A stretch of 64,000 bases of DNA. Origin: Neobacillus sp. PS3-34 (GTDB lineage: Bacteria; Bacillota; Bacilli; Bacillales; Cytobacillaceae). The position numbers and the translations under genes were made by a program. Position 1 is the first letter of the stretch, and each line of letters opens with the position of its first letter. Where the stretch lies: assembly GCF_030915465.1 (NCBI RefSeq), contig NZ_CP133267.1:2634501-2698500 (forward strand), read 5' to 3'. The notes under the pieces are model-generated. The model was not told the origin of the DNA. It saw only the letters and a list, made by a program, of their open reading frames with translations, and ran no database searches. Shown one piece after another: positions 46,703 through 56,778 of this stretch.

Positions 46703-47248
46703 ATGAACGCAAATGAATTCAATATACTTTACGATGAAATAATTACAAAAAGGCTCCAGGAACAGGGTTATTTTAAGAAAGGTAAAAGTATGTTTTTGCA
46801 GAGAGGAACAACAATGGCAGTACTATTAAGGAACACTTTTAGAGGAGATAAAGGTGTTGAAATAATATTTGGTGTAAGGCATACCTTTGTAAGAGATTAT
46901 CTTAACTTAAGTATCCAAAACCTATATCTTACCAACCCAATGGATTATCCTTTTCAATTTTCTATGATGGAGTTCAATGAATCTAATTTATTTACGATTT
47001 CTACAACACGTTACAATCAAAAAGTATGTGATTATATTTACTACGGAGAGACAGATATTGAGAATTCACAAGACCTACGGAATTATTTGGAGCAAATTTG
47101 CGATAATGTCATCGCTTTTGGTCCTAAGTTAATCAATCTCCTTTCCCCTAAAAAAAGTATGGATTTAATCGAAAAAAATATCAATAATGCTTGGATTGAA
47201 AGGATCAGGTTAGAAGACTATAAGGAATTTCTATTAATAAATAAGTAA
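46703..47248 (+). CDS. DUF4304-like protein
   Basis: ATG at 46703 follows GGGAG at 9 nt and gives MNANEFNILYDEIITKRLQE, 181 residues; the open frame from 46637 has no site. The N terminus matches the DUF4304 layout: a helix, QGYFKKGKSMFLQRGTTMAV, then strands VEIIFGVRHTFVRDY. DUF4304 proteins often occur as lone genes or in toxin/immunity loci; function unknown. The match is by pattern. The 46275-46702 gap contains only short unsupported frames. Confidence 0.55.
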   Translation: MNANEFNILYDEIITKRLQEQGYFKKGKSMFLQRGTTMAVLLRNTFRGDKGVEIIFGVRHTFVRDYLNLSIQNLYLTNPMDYPFQFSMMEFNESNLFTISTTRYNQKVCDYIYYGETDIENSQDLRNYLEQICDNVIAFGPKLINLLSPKKSMDLIEKNINNAWIERIRLEDYKEFLLINK

Positions 47249-47297
47249 GTCGGAAAAGGTGTTGGAAGTTTAGAAAATTATCCTTTGTTAATTGATG

Positions 47298-47453
47298 TAT
47301 ACCTCACAAAAGGACATAGCGCTATGGTACGGTTCTTCAGCTTTGTTCGGTACTATCGTTGCTTGGCTTCGAAACGACATGCCGTATACGCCGCTTTTTC
47401 ATGCCAAACAATTTTCCTTGTTGATGTCTCGTAACCGCAATAAAAATTTTTAA
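47298..47453 (+). pseudogene. C-terminal remnant of a TetR-family regulator
   Basis: A startless plus frame reads YTSQKDIALWYGSSALFGTI then VAWLRNDMPYTPLFHAKQFS and LLMSRNRNKNF with a stop, typical of the ligand-domain end of TetR/AcrR regulators (GTIVAWL...MPYTP). No DNA-binding domain is left upstream. Confidence 0.5.
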
Positions 47454-47812
47454 TGGGTTTGCGCTGAACTAGCGCCATAATCTACATCATACTATTCTGG
47501 AGGCACCCTTTGTACAGCTAGAAAAACAATTCCTATTATTACTGCTAAACCTAAAATTATTCAATAAAATTTGAAACGCTCAGAGATTACTCTGAGCGGT
47601 TTTGAGTTTTATTTTTTGTGGGAATATGATCGTTAATTGCACACTATTGTCCTATCTAATCGCAGTGCGATTAAAAGGACATTGATAACAAAAAAATAGA
47701 CTGTAAATTAGATAAGATTTTTAATTTTGGTGAGAGGTTTGTCCAATCCTTTTTTCAAAATCAAAATAAACTGTAAGTGTATTTTAATTTTAAAAAAGGA
47801 GAGGTGTAGGGA

Positions 47813-48079
47813 ATGAGACGCGAAGAATGTGAAGATTGTAGAAAGAAAAGTGAAAGTAAACATCGTTGCAAAGGATGCGCATGTGATCAATTTAGAAAAT
47901 TATCTACAAATACAGAAGTAGATTTATTTTTATCAGGTGGAACTATCCTTGAAGATCTCGTTTTTGTAAATTTTGATGAAAAAAATTGCTGTGCTTTCTT
48001 CAATTCAGAGAGAGAAGGAGGACAACTTATCGTTGTTGATTGTCAGTTTGTCCAAGCTATTGGATTCGAAGCTGATTAA
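47813..48079 (+). CDS. Cysteine-rich small protein, 88 aa
   Basis: GGAGAGG precedes the ATG. MRREECEDCRKKSESKHRCK with GCACDQFRKL has CxxC and CxxCxC groups, followed by VDLFLSGGTILEDLVFVNFD, NCCAFFNSERE and LIVVDCQFVQAIGFEAD. The distribution of cysteines (CxC early, CC in the middle, C near the end) recalls CotY/CotZ/ExsY spore coat proteins, though it is shorter. A spore or metal-binding role is a guess. Confidence 0.6.
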   Translation: MRREECEDCRKKSESKHRCKGCACDQFRKLSTNTEVDLFLSGGTILEDLVFVNFDEKNCCAFFNSEREGGQLIVVDCQFVQAIGFEAD

Positions 48080-48085
48080 ATGATA

Positions 48086-48127
48086 TGGAGGGGGATTCTA
48101 ACATGCTTTAGAATCCCTCTCTTTTAA
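48086..48127 (+). terminator. Terminator of the cysteine-rich gene
   Basis: GAGGGGGATTCTAA pairs with TTAGAATCCCTCTC, then TTTTAAATG. 14-bp stem. Confidence 0.85.
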
Positions 48128-48157
48128 ATGCCTTATATTTGTTGGTTTACAAAAACA

Positions 48158-48202
48158 CCAAGCATCTACCCTTTCTTTAGGTAGATGCTTTATTTCTTTT
48201 TT
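48158..48202. terminator. Second hairpin before the transglycosylase gene
   Basis: AAGCATCTACC pairs with GGTAGATGCTT across 9 nt, followed by TATTTCTTTTTT. Confidence 0.75.
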
Positions 48203-48385
48203 ACAAGTAAATATGGACCTCCTGACTAGCACGGGGCCTTCGTTGGACTTGTTCTATTTCCTACACGCTATTATCCATAACTCCTGTCCACTAAATTTTT
48301 ACAAAAACATTACATTTGATATTCTGCTATTTTAATATGATAAAATTTAAGTAGATTAAAGATGATAGATTGGAGCAGTGAGTAA

Positions 48386-49612
48386 ATGAGAAAAATTTTA
48401 CTAACAGTGGGATTATTAACCTTCTTATCTCTAGGATTGGGACATGGACATGCTTCTGCGGAGTCAGATTTGGTTTCGAAGTGTGGAAAAGTGACTCAAA
48501 ATCAAAATCCCAGCTTTCAACAATTAAATTGTTTGCTGACAAATGCGGCTTTGGAAGCAAACATTCCTCCTGAAGTAGTAAAGGCAGTGGCGTGGCAGGA
48601 AAATGGATGGAAGCAATTTAATGCAGATGGTTCGCCAAGTATATCCGATGACAGTGGAATTGGTGTAATGCAAATTACGAATTACCCAGGCTATGATGAA
48701 GAAAAATTGAAAACAGATATCTTATATAACATTGAATCAGGGGCGAAGATTCTTTCCAGTAAGTACGACCAGGGGAATCTCCCAAAGATAAAAGGTGCGA
48801 GGCGGCAGGATATTGAAAATTGGTACTTTGCTGTCATGGCGTACAACGGGACAAAGCCTGTGAACAGCCCTCTTTTTAAAGACACTGGGAAACCCAACCC
48901 TGATGCCTACCAGGAAAAGGTGTTTAAGTATATTGAAGAAAATAGTTTCCTAGGCGATACAAAATTGGCGAAATTCCCTTTTAAAACAACAGACTTTAAA
49001 TATGATTCAAATAGTGACGCCAACATCGAATTTACGACGCGGGTATATACACTTTCTGAAAAACTGCATCCATCCAATTATTATTATAATAAGGGGGTTA
49101 AGGTTGCTACTACGATAGATAACGCAAATCTTCGGGCACAGCCTGGTACTTCCCAGAGTGTTAAATTGTTAGGGAAATTTTCGGCTTTAACGATTACCGG
49201 GAATTTTGTTTATGACCAATCCTCTGACAGTCAAAATCAGTTTGTCTGGTACCCTGTTATGTCTGGGGATAAAAAGGTGGGGTATATCTCCTCTTCCTAT
49301 ATTACTGCTCCTGTTTGCACGCCATGTTTGCAGTATCATAAAGGCGAAATAATCCCTTGGGATCGCGACAAGCTTGTACCGGGGCAACTCGGCAGATTAA
49401 CGGTCCTTCAAAATACACCGTTATTTAAATTGGATGGTACTTTTGTTCGCATGTTGAAAAAAGGTGATCCCCTCTACCGGATATATGCATTTAAACCTGG
49501 AATGCTCAGTGTAGGCGGAGGCTTGTATGTGAACCGCGATGAGAAAGTGAAGTATGAAACACCAAGCAAATCTAAATTAGATGCGGTTAAATGTATAGCG
49601 AATTATTATTAA
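48386..49612 (+). CDS. Secreted lytic transglycosylase with SH3-like repeats
   Basis: 408 residues, signal peptide 1-25 (HASAES cleavage). Residues about 50-190 are an SLT domain: catalytic E72 in VKAVAWQENGWKQF, GIGVMQITN at 91-99, and AVMAYNGTKP. Next an SH3b domain (NANLRAQPGTSQSVKLLGKF, about 250-310). The C-terminal 80 residues (PGQLGRLTVLQNTPLFKLDG, then GGGLYVNRDEKVKYETPS) form a domain shared with the convergent S41 peptidase. It would cleave peptidoglycan in the wall. Confidence 0.85.
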   Translation: MRKILLTVGLLTFLSLGLGHGHASAESDLVSKCGKVTQNQNPSFQQLNCLLTNAALEANIPPEVVKAVAWQENGWKQFNADGSPSISDDSGIGVMQITNYPGYDEEKLKTDILYNIESGAKILSSKYDQGNLPKIKGARRQDIENWYFAVMAYNGTKPVNSPLFKDTGKPNPDAYQEKVFKYIEENSFLGDTKLAKFPFKTTDFKYDSNSDANIEFTTRVYTLSEKLHPSNYYYNKGVKVATTIDNANLRAQPGTSQSVKLLGKFSALTITGNFVYDQSSDSQNQFVWYPVMSGDKKVGYISSSYITAPVCTPCLQYHKGEIIPWDRDKLVPGQLGRLTVLQNTPLFKLDGTFVRMLKKGDPLYRIYAFKPGMLSVGGGLYVNRDEKVKYETPSKSKLDAVKCIANYY

Positions 49613-49615
49613 ATA

Positions 49616-49652
49616 GCAAAAGGGAGTGCCATCAAAGGCACTCCCTTTATTT
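49616..49652. terminator. Shared terminator of convergent envelope genes
   Basis: AAAGGGAGTGCC pairs with GGCACTCCCTTT; A-run on one side, TTTATTTAG on the other. Confidence 0.85.
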
Positions 49653-49671
49653 AGTAGGAACTCTGTTTGAG

Positions 49672-51287
49672 TCAAGCCCCTTTTTTGTACGTATAGATCC
49701 GAAGTTCTTCGCCCTTTTTTAATGTTCTTGGTTGAGGGATGAGGTCGGCACCATTTGAGCTGATCTTATATAACGGCGTATTTGTTAAGACAGTGATTTT
49801 TCCAATTTGCCCTCTTTTTAAAAGAGTTTTGCCCCAGGCAACCTGCTTTGCTTTTTGCAATTCGGCCAGTTTTTGTTTCGTTGGAGTCATGTACTTAACG
49901 GTGTTTGACTTCAGTACATAATAGCCTCCACCCACGCCATATAATTCGGTTGCCGGTAAATTTTTAGTAGTTACCGCAGCCCAGCCTGATTTTGTTAGGA
50001 CCTGAACTTTGTTTAAAGCTGCCAAGTCTTTCACTTCCTGCTTTAATTCTGATGATAAAGCTGAATAGTTAGAAATGACGAGCTTTTGATTATTTGCAAA
50101 ATTAATTCGGATGTCGTTTGCGACAGGGGGCCAGTTTTGCCCTGCTGATATAGACGGGCAATTGTTAGCCATTGATCTGTATGTTGTTTGGAAGCCATTG
50201 CTATATCTTTCAAATCAATATTTGGCTGAATCCCAATTTTATTATAGCTTACATTGTTTGCGGACTTGATTTCTGCAATCGTGTATTTTAAATAACTGCC
50301 GTCTGACAAAGTGTCCGCTTCCTGCATGACGCCTTTTCCATAGGTTTTTCTACCCATAAGAAGAGCGGCATGATTGTTTTTTAATGTGTAAGCGAGAATT
50401 TCTGATGCACTTGCAGTATATTCATCCGTCAGGACAATGGCTGAATCAAGATGAAGGTCACTGCCGCCGCTTCCAATTTGGTCTACATCACCATTGCCGT
50501 ATACAAATTTTATAACAGGTTTATCGGTTGCCTTGATGAAGTGTTCCATGATTTGAAGAGAGGCTACTACCTGGCCTCCGCCATTACCACGGAGGTCAAT
50601 GATCCACTTCTTCGCATGCTGATTCTTTAAACTTGTTAAGTTTTCAACGAATTCCTTATAGGTATCGGTGCCAAAGGAAGAGATGCTGATATAACCGACG
50701 GATCCATCCAATAATTTACCTTCTACCAGAGGAAGATGGATGGTTGCCCTTGTTCCTGTTAATGTAAGTTCTTTATTCCCCCGTCTCACAGTTAGGGTGA
50801 CCTTGGTGTTTTCTTTCCCAAGCATATACGATTGGACTTCTTCCATTGGAGAATTGCTAATATCATGGCTATCCACCTTAATGATGATGTCACCGTTTTG
50901 CAGTCCCATTCTGGAAGCAGGGGTATTTTTATAAACAGTGGTGATAAGTACTCCATCCTTGGCTTTCTCTATTCCTATGCCCAATCCAACGAAATTCTGA
51001 TCGATCGCACTCATGAAACTTTTAAACTCATCGGGATTCATATATTCAGTGTAAGGGTCATTCAAAGAAGCTATAAGTTCATCAATTGTTGTTGCATTTA
51101 AACTACTATCCGTTAATGGCTTATAGTAATTTTCTTTTAATTTATTTTTAATTTCTTGAAGAATACTAGAATCCTGTACAGCAGACGGATTTTGAGAACT
51201 GGCCGTTGTTGTGGTGTCAGCAGCTGCAGCTGCAGGTAAAGGAGTCAATAGCAAAAGTAATGCGAAAAGATAAGAAATAAACTTCAT
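49672..51287 (-). pseudogene. Secreted S41 C-terminal processing peptidase, frameshifted
   Basis: ATG at 51287. Signal peptide (to about residue 23), N-terminal helices, PDZ (about 95-175: GLGIGIEKAKDGVLITTVYK), S41 core with WIIDLRGNGGGQV, catalytic serine region TDEYTASASEILAY (291-300) and K318 (TYGKGVMQEA). The first frame stops at 50043; the next (to 49672) carries VANDIRINFANNQKLVISNY and a C-terminal domain (VGGGYYVLKSNTVKYMTPTK, GQIGKITVLTNTPLYKI) shared with the transglycosylase. One added C in the C5 run at about 50127-50131 rejoins them (GKTGPPVANDIR). The last unit of the shared domain is cut short at KKGA. Confidence 0.85.
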
Positions 51288-51423
51288 TTTTCCCCCTAAT
51301 AGATTGTGGCATATACTAGTTATAATTCAATTTAGTGGGAAAGTAAATGTGGTAGATTGGGAGCCGATTAAAGTTAGATTAGAATCTGTTAAATGTATGG
51401 TGAAGTAGTGCAGATTGGGGGTT

Positions 51424-51540
51424 CTTAATCGGATTTGGGGTTTATCAACTGGATCTGGGGAATTATCAACCGGATTTGGAGTTTTATCAACCGCTATAGG
51501 AAGTTTATCAACCGATTCCAAAGTTTTATCAACCGCTCCC
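51424..51540. repeat. Tandem 21-bp TTATCAACC repeats
   Basis: TATCAAC recurs at 51443, 51464, 51485, 51506 and 51527, an exact 21-bp period, with variable GGATTTGGAG-type filler. The minus-strand frame over it reads VDKTPNP-type heptads but lacks a start site. The rest of 51288-51770 is AT-rich leader DNA for the divergent genes. A diverged three-unit set is at 3612-3665. Confidence 0.8.
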
Positions 51541-51770
51541 CCGGATCAGGACACTTATAAAAGTCCTATCCAGTTTTTTTGTGCTTTTTGAGCATTTCGC
51601 ACAGTATCCCCCTGCATAAGGATTATATTTTTGTGAAAATTTTTCCATTTAATAAGAAATAAGTATTGTAAAATACTTGACTGTTAGATATATAAATGTG
51701 AAAATTCAAATAGTTACATATTTATCCAAAATTAGTTAATAAATACTAATTTAAGAGTGGGGACTGCTAA

Positions 51771-54700
51771 ATGGGGAAGAGAAGGAAGAGTTTAAAGAAA
51801 GCTAGCAAATATTTACTTGCATCGACAATGGCTGTTTCTGCCGTGGTTACTGCTAATCCTTTTCAGTCTGAGGCGAGTACGAATGCCGGGGATTTGGTAT
51901 TAAAGGCAGAAAAGTTGGCTGGTGCATTGAAATGGCAAATTTCTTACGAGTATAGGAAATCAGCTGTTTTTGAATATCCAAATATCGCATTGTTCAATCA
52001 GACCAAACAGGCTCTTCAGGAAGCGAAACAGGCTGTCAATCATGTGAAGGGCAGTAATAAAGTGCTGCTGCAAACGCGTTTGGACCAAAATGTGAGCTCT
52101 TATGTGGACCGGACAGCCAAGTACATAGATGCCGTAACAACAGGCAAAAGATTAGTCGCTGCAAGCACGAAGCTTTCAGAGAATCTTTCAAAAGGATTGG
52201 TGGATGATTCTGTAGAAGCAGCTTATCACCAGCTTTCACGCGACATTCAAAAGAGCGCGATTATTTTTGGCAGAGTATATGGAAAATCGACGAGAACAGA
52301 ATTGTTAAACTACTATGTGAAAGGTGCAAAGGAAGTACGAGAAAAAGCGGCTTACCCGGTTTCTATTAAAATAGCGTTGGATGATTTCAACGCTGCATTA
52401 AAAGAAAATAATGTGGAAAAATCCATTTACCATGCCAGTCGCCTTGAGAAGCTCTTTGCTGCTGCAAAATTGCCTGAAGGGTCAGCGATTTCAAAAACTT
52501 TAACAGCATCATATAAAGAGTCGCAAAAGAATTACGAAAATATCGTTACTGTTTTTAAAGCTGATTCTACGGATTCTACAAATCCAACCATCGCAGGCGG
52601 AACAGTTTCCGGGCTGCAAAAAATCAATAAAACCGTTGTGATTGTAGCAGGGGCAGGCCAATATATTAAACTTGCAAACGCAGAAATCGAAGGCAACTTG
52701 ATTATTAAAGGCGATTCAACCGGAGCGGGGACAGTATTTTTAGAAAACGTGAAGGTCAGCAAGGTTAATAATGCTGGCGGGTCTATTATTGTTGAAGATG
52801 TTGCTGACCACAGCCTTCATCAGGATCATGTTAGCGCTGAGGAATTGAAGATCAATGATACAAACGGCGCCAATGTTATTGCCGGACAGGGCACAGCCAT
52901 TAAAAAGGTTACTGTAACGGAGACAGCTGGAGCCAGTGGTACCATCAATCTGGAGTCACAGTCAAAAGGAGCGTTTGGCAATGTTGAACTTGCTTCCAAC
53001 GTTTCCGGGAATTCCAATGGTGTTTTATTAAAAGGAGATTTCTCTGAATCTACTGTTTCAGTAACAGGCGAGGGCTCGACTGTAAAAGTGGCCAAGGATG
53101 CTGTGGTAAAAGAAGTCGAAGTGAAAACGTCTGCAATACTTGAAGCTGAAGCAGGGGCAAACGTCCAGGCAGTTAACCTGGAAGCTGCTGAAAAAGGACA
53201 AAGCATACAGTTAAAAGGTGACTTAAAAAACACGGTCGTTACGATCGCAAATGCCAATGCAGAAGTCAAAGTAGCAGAAAACACAGTAATCAAAGAAGTG
53301 AAGAAAGATAGTTCCGTGAAAGAGGAAGTAAGTGTTGAAAATAACGGGAAGATTGAATTTTCAACCGGGGTACAGGTGACACACAATCCGCCTGCACAAA
53401 CAACTCCGCCGGTAGTGACACCAACACCGCCGTCGACGGGGGGAACGACTAATCCGCCTCCTGTTACACAAACAGCACCGGTGGCAACAAACGTGACGAT
53501 TTCCGGGAACGTAACAGTGGGTGCAGTACTCACAGGAAATTATCATTATAGTGATGCAGAAAGTGATCCGGAAAGCGGAACGGTGTTTAGCTGGTTCCGT
53601 GCCGATCGTGCCGATGGGCAAAATAAAACGGTGATCCAGGGGGCAACTGGCAATACCTATACGCTAACTTCTGATGATGTTGGCAAATATTTATTCTTTG
53701 GGGTTACGCCTAAAGCTTCAACTGGTACGGCAGCAGGGACGGAAGTTATAAGTGCGGGGGTTGGACCGGTTGCGGCACCTGCAAATCAAGATGTAACGCC
53801 ACCGTCTATCACAGAAGTTAATGCTGTTGATTTAGACGCTAATGGAGTATTCAACCGATATGACCAGGTTAATTTTACCTTTAGTGAGGATTTGAATGAA
53901 CAATCGAAGACGGCTGTTGAGCATGAACTTGAACAGCGGACGGATCTTTTTGGAACAGGCGTTACCGCCGAATGGGTAGGAGGAAATACAGTAGCTGTAA
54001 CGATTCAAACTCTGGATGATGTTCCACTTAACTTCAGCAGTACCTTCACAATTTCAAAGGAAAACATCTATGACCTGAGCGGCAATCACCCAGGCAGCAA
54101 TCTAACAATTGATGTACCGGATTATTTTACCCTAAGCGGGAATGTGAGAGTGCCTTATAACCAGGCAACCTCAACAAAGTTATTAGTTTTCCTTGGAGGT
54201 ACTTTAAGCGAAGGTACAAAAGCAATCACAAACGTTGCCGATCTTTTTGCTAATTCAGAAGTTACGCAAATTAGCGGTGAAACCCGGACAACGATACATG
54301 TACAAAGCATGCAGTGGAATCAGAACAAAACAGCATTGACTTTAACCATTCCTGAAACAACCTTTGCCGATGGTGACAAAGTAGATGTCCATTTTGTGAG
54401 TGGAGCTGTTAAAGACACACACAATAAAGTACTGGGAGGCATTTTGGCAACGATTAAGGTGACAAGTCCTCCATATACAGCAGATATGGTAGAGATCGGC
54501 AGATTATTAGCCCTTCTGCCAGCAGATCCATCTACGGTTGACTTGTCGGGATTAGATAGGTTAAGAAGTGATGTTGATAGGATAAACGGGGTAATTACTC
54601 ATGCCATTCAACTTGGAGCCACACAGCAGCAAATTTCTGCATTAGCAAATTACAGTCGGTTGGCAGCGGCAGAGCAGCGGATTCAAGAGCTTATCCAACA

Positions 54701-55895
54701 GCAGCAACAGCAGGGACAAACCGTCTCCTTCTTAATCCAGGGAGGGCAATTTACGAGTTCATTTGCACACGTAGCAGTGATTGGGTTTAATGGGACTTCC
54801 CCAAATTTCATTTTTACGAACTTTATCACAGACTCTTCTTTAAATGAGAATGGATTAAGCGTCAATTTAACAAATACTAGTCAAACACAGGCAACCACTT
54901 TTTATGCCTTGATTAATACTAATGGATATTTATTTATTAAAAAATTTACCCTTGCAGACCTGCAAAGTAGAAATGCTTTCTCCATACAAGTAGATAATAC
55001 CTATGTTCCATTGCAAGTATCGCTGCCAAATGGAGTAAGTGAATCAAATCCTTCTGATTCCGTTTATCTGAATATGAAAAATGAGAATGGTGGAATCGTT
55101 AGGGCGTGGGTTTCCAATGGAACGAAGGTTCCTGTTGGTACTTACAATATTCAATACCTTGCCCAAAGATCAGACATGTCCTACAGTCTGTTCAAGGACA
55201 ACTTTATTGTCTCTGACACAAATCATAATGTAAGTTTCTCAGAAAATGATGTGGCAAGAGTTAATTTTATTTTATCCACACATAACACGGATGTGACCTA
55301 CACCTTGTCAGATGTGGCTCCATTGTATTCTCTGGGAAGTAACTATAATCCGATTACTTCAGCCAATGTGGCGGAAGGTGTAACAACTGTTTCCTTGACA
55401 AAAGGATTTTATGGAACGATCGCTCCAACTTATAAGATTAATAAAAATCAAGAAAGCTGGAGAATCTCATTTTTCCCGAATGCTATTGACCTTCAGGGGG
55501 ACACAACGATAACTGTTGATGACCAGCTTGGTATTATGGTTGATTGGGATGTTCCATATGCTGATAACAAAACTGTAAATATGAATAGCCCGTTGTTAAA
55601 TTATTTAAATACTGACATTAAAAATGCGAGTGGCCAAAGTCTGCAATATCTGGACAAATTAAGCAGCACCACAAATCCTAATTCAGGAGGTCCTTTAAAA
55701 GGAAGAGTAACACTCAGAACAACTGATGGCAGAGTATTTACGAAGGACGTAAATGTTTTCTCATTTAGCCAACTATCGATTAGCGATATTACAAATGGAG
55801 AAATCATTTCCGGCCAGGCAGAGCTTACTTTTGAAGCGTTAGATTCGCCAATTGCGATTCAATCATATACCACTACGATTACGATTGGTGGGTAA
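51771..55895 (+). CDS. Large SbsC-like surface-layer or wall-bound protein
   Basis: 1374 residues. Signal peptide about 1-36 (VVTANPFQSEAS). Residues about 38-260 are all-helical (LVLKAEKLAGALKWQISYEY, KSIYHASRLEKLFAAAK), matching the N-terminal wall-binding domain of SbsC-type S-layer proteins. Residues 270-545 form repeats of short strands (IEGNLIIKGDSTGAGTVFLE), probably a beta-helix. A proline/threonine linker (PAQTTPPVVTPTPPSTGG) and several Ig-like domains follow. No LPXTG or transmembrane anchor. A Q-rich stretch (QQQQQQG) lies near 975. It would bind secondary cell-wall polymer and form a surface coat or adhesin. Confidence 0.8.
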   Translation: MGKRRKSLKKASKYLLASTMAVSAVVTANPFQSEASTNAGDLVLKAEKLAGALKWQISYEYRKSAVFEYPNIALFNQTKQALQEAKQAVNHVKGSNKVLLQTRLDQNVSSYVDRTAKYIDAVTTGKRLVAASTKLSENLSKGLVDDSVEAAYHQLSRDIQKSAIIFGRVYGKSTRTELLNYYVKGAKEVREKAAYPVSIKIALDDFNAALKENNVEKSIYHASRLEKLFAAAKLPEGSAISKTLTASYKESQKNYENIVTVFKADSTDSTNPTIAGGTVSGLQKINKTVVIVAGAGQYIKLANAEIEGNLIIKGDSTGAGTVFLENVKVSKVNNAGGSIIVEDVADHSLHQDHVSAEELKINDTNGANVIAGQGTAIKKVTVTETAGASGTINLESQSKGAFGNVELASNVSGNSNGVLLKGDFSESTVSVTGEGSTVKVAKDAVVKEVEVKTSAILEAEAGANVQAVNLEAAEKGQSIQLKGDLKNTVVTIANANAEVKVAENTVIKEVKKDSSVKEEVSVENNGKIEFSTGVQVTHNPPAQTTPPVVTPTPPSTGGTTNPPPVTQTAPVATNVTISGNVTVGAVLTGNYHYSDAESDPESGTVFSWFRADRADGQNKTVIQGATGNTYTLTSDDVGKYLFFGVTPKASTGTAAGTEVISAGVGPVAAPANQDVTPPSITEVNAVDLDANGVFNRYDQVNFTFSEDLNEQSKTAVEHELEQRTDLFGTGVTAEWVGGNTVAVTIQTLDDVPLNFSSTFTISKENIYDLSGNHPGSNLTIDVPDYFTLSGNVRVPYNQATSTKLLVFLGGTLSEGTKAITNVADLFANSEVTQISGETRTTIHVQSMQWNQNKTALTLTIPETTFADGDKVDVHFVSGAVKDTHNKVLGGILATIKVTSPPYTADMVEIGRLLALLPADPSTVDLSGLDRLRSDVDRINGVITHAIQLGATQQQISALANYSRLAAAEQRIQELIQQQQQQGQTVSFLIQGGQFTSSFAHVAVIGFNGTSPNFIFTNFITDSSLNENGLSVNLTNTSQTQATTFYALINTNGYLFIKKFTLADLQSRNAFSIQVDNTYVPLQVSLPNGVSESNPSDSVYLNMKNENGGIVRAWVSNGTKVPVGTYNIQYLAQRSDMSYSLFKDNFIVSDTNHNVSFSENDVARVNFILSTHNTDVTYTLSDVAPLYSLGSNYNPITSANVAEGVTTVSLTKGFYGTIAPTYKINKNQESWRISFFPNAIDLQGDTTITVDDQLGIMVDWDVPYADNKTVNMNSPLLNYLNTDIKNASGQSLQYLDKLSSTTNPNSGGPLKGRVTLRTTDGRVFTKDVNVFSFSQLSISDITNGEIISGQAELTFEALDSPIAIQSYTTTITIGG

Positions 55896-56034
55896 ATTGG
55901 GTACCCTTCACGCCCCGAAGATTGCCGAAAAATAGTTAATCAAACGTTTGATTAAATGAGTGCAAAGGCTTGGTTTATAAGGTTTTAACGAAAAGTGACA
56001 GGCGCCTTCCAGAGAATTGGAAGGTGCCTGTCAC
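55896..56034. repeat. Composite dispersed repeat
   Basis: Begins CACGCCCCGAAGATTGCCGA, includes the AATCAAACGTTTGATTA palindrome, the GCAAAGGCTTGGTTTA spacer and the hairpin AGTGACAGGCGCC (one G instead of A) at 55994-56034 with T6. It follows the SbsC-like gene stop by 12 nt and acts as its terminator. Confidence 0.85.
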
Positions 56035-56105
56035 TTTTTTTAGAGCTTCCATCTGTTTCATTAAACAAGACCGCAGGGTAAGAATAAGCAATAAGGAGGG
56101 ATATG

Positions 56106-56552
56106 ATGCCTTTTGATTATTCATTGGATTTTGACCATCTTGATTTCCGAAAACACCCGGAGCTTTACCGGGTTGGGCGAGGGGAGCAGGGGGTACTGCT
56201 GGTAGAACCGTATAAAAGCGAGATATTGAAGTATTGGCGCTTTAAGACACCAGAGATTGCTGAGGAATCATCCGACACCATCTATGAGCTTTTCTTGGAG
56301 TATAAAAAGAAAGATGATTTTGTCGGTATGGATATGGCCCGTAAGTTTCTGCAAATGGGATATACAAGAGCCCGCCGCTATACGAACTACAAAGGCGGCC
56401 ATAAATATAATGAGGATGGCAGCGTAAAGGAACGTCAAAATGATAAGGTGAAGGCGGAATCGGCGGCTATTTTCTACGAAAAGTGGAAGCTGGCAAGGGA
56501 GGATAAAGAGTATTTGACCTTAAAGAAGGCGCACCAGAAGAAGTATGGCTAA
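56106..56552 (+). CDS. DUF4385 family protein
   Basis: ATG at 56106 has AAGGAGGG 5-6 nt upstream (56103 is an alternative). MPFDYSLDFDHLDFRKHPEL, YRVGRGEQGVLLVEPYKSEI and MGYTRARRYTNYKGGHKYNE are the family signature. Basic C-terminal half, 148 residues, cytosolic. The abundance of R, K and aromatic residues suggests nucleic-acid contact, but no function is known. Confidence 0.85.
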   Translation: MPFDYSLDFDHLDFRKHPELYRVGRGEQGVLLVEPYKSEILKYWRFKTPEIAEESSDTIYELFLEYKKKDDFVGMDMARKFLQMGYTRARRYTNYKGGHKYNEDGSVKERQNDKVKAESAAIFYEKWKLAREDKEYLTLKKAHQKKYG

Positions 56553-56732
56553 GGCATGTCATGCCCCGAAGTTTGTCGGAAAATCGTTAATCAAACGTTT
56601 GATTGAATGCCGTTGAAGCCTTGTTATACAAGGATTTTATGTTTGTCGAAGTAAAAAGGGGGTCAGACCCCCGCTTAGGTAAAGCGTGAAAGTGACAGGC
56701 ACCTTCCAGGGAATTGGAAGGTGCCTGTCACT
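56553..56732. repeat. Complete composite dispersed repeat with all modules
   Basis: CATGTCATGCCCCGAAGTTT, TTAATCAAACGTTTGATTGA, a spacer, GGGGGTCAGACCCCC at about 56658-56672, GCTTAGGTAAAGC, and the AGTGACAGGCACC hairpin at 56691-56732. This is the only copy here with every module and defines their order. Confidence 0.85.
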
Positions 56733-56778
56733 TTGGAGTGGCTAAAGGCGGGTTTGCTCAGGAAAGGGCCACGCACAT

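Noticed and set aside
51327..51521. Minus-strand frame with VDKTPNP heptads
   Set aside because: The heptads simply mirror the 21-bp DNA repeat and no start signal is present.
53361..53621. Cysteine- and histidine-rich minus-strand frame inside the SbsC-like gene
   Set aside because: Shadow of a threonine- and proline-rich coding stretch on the other strand.
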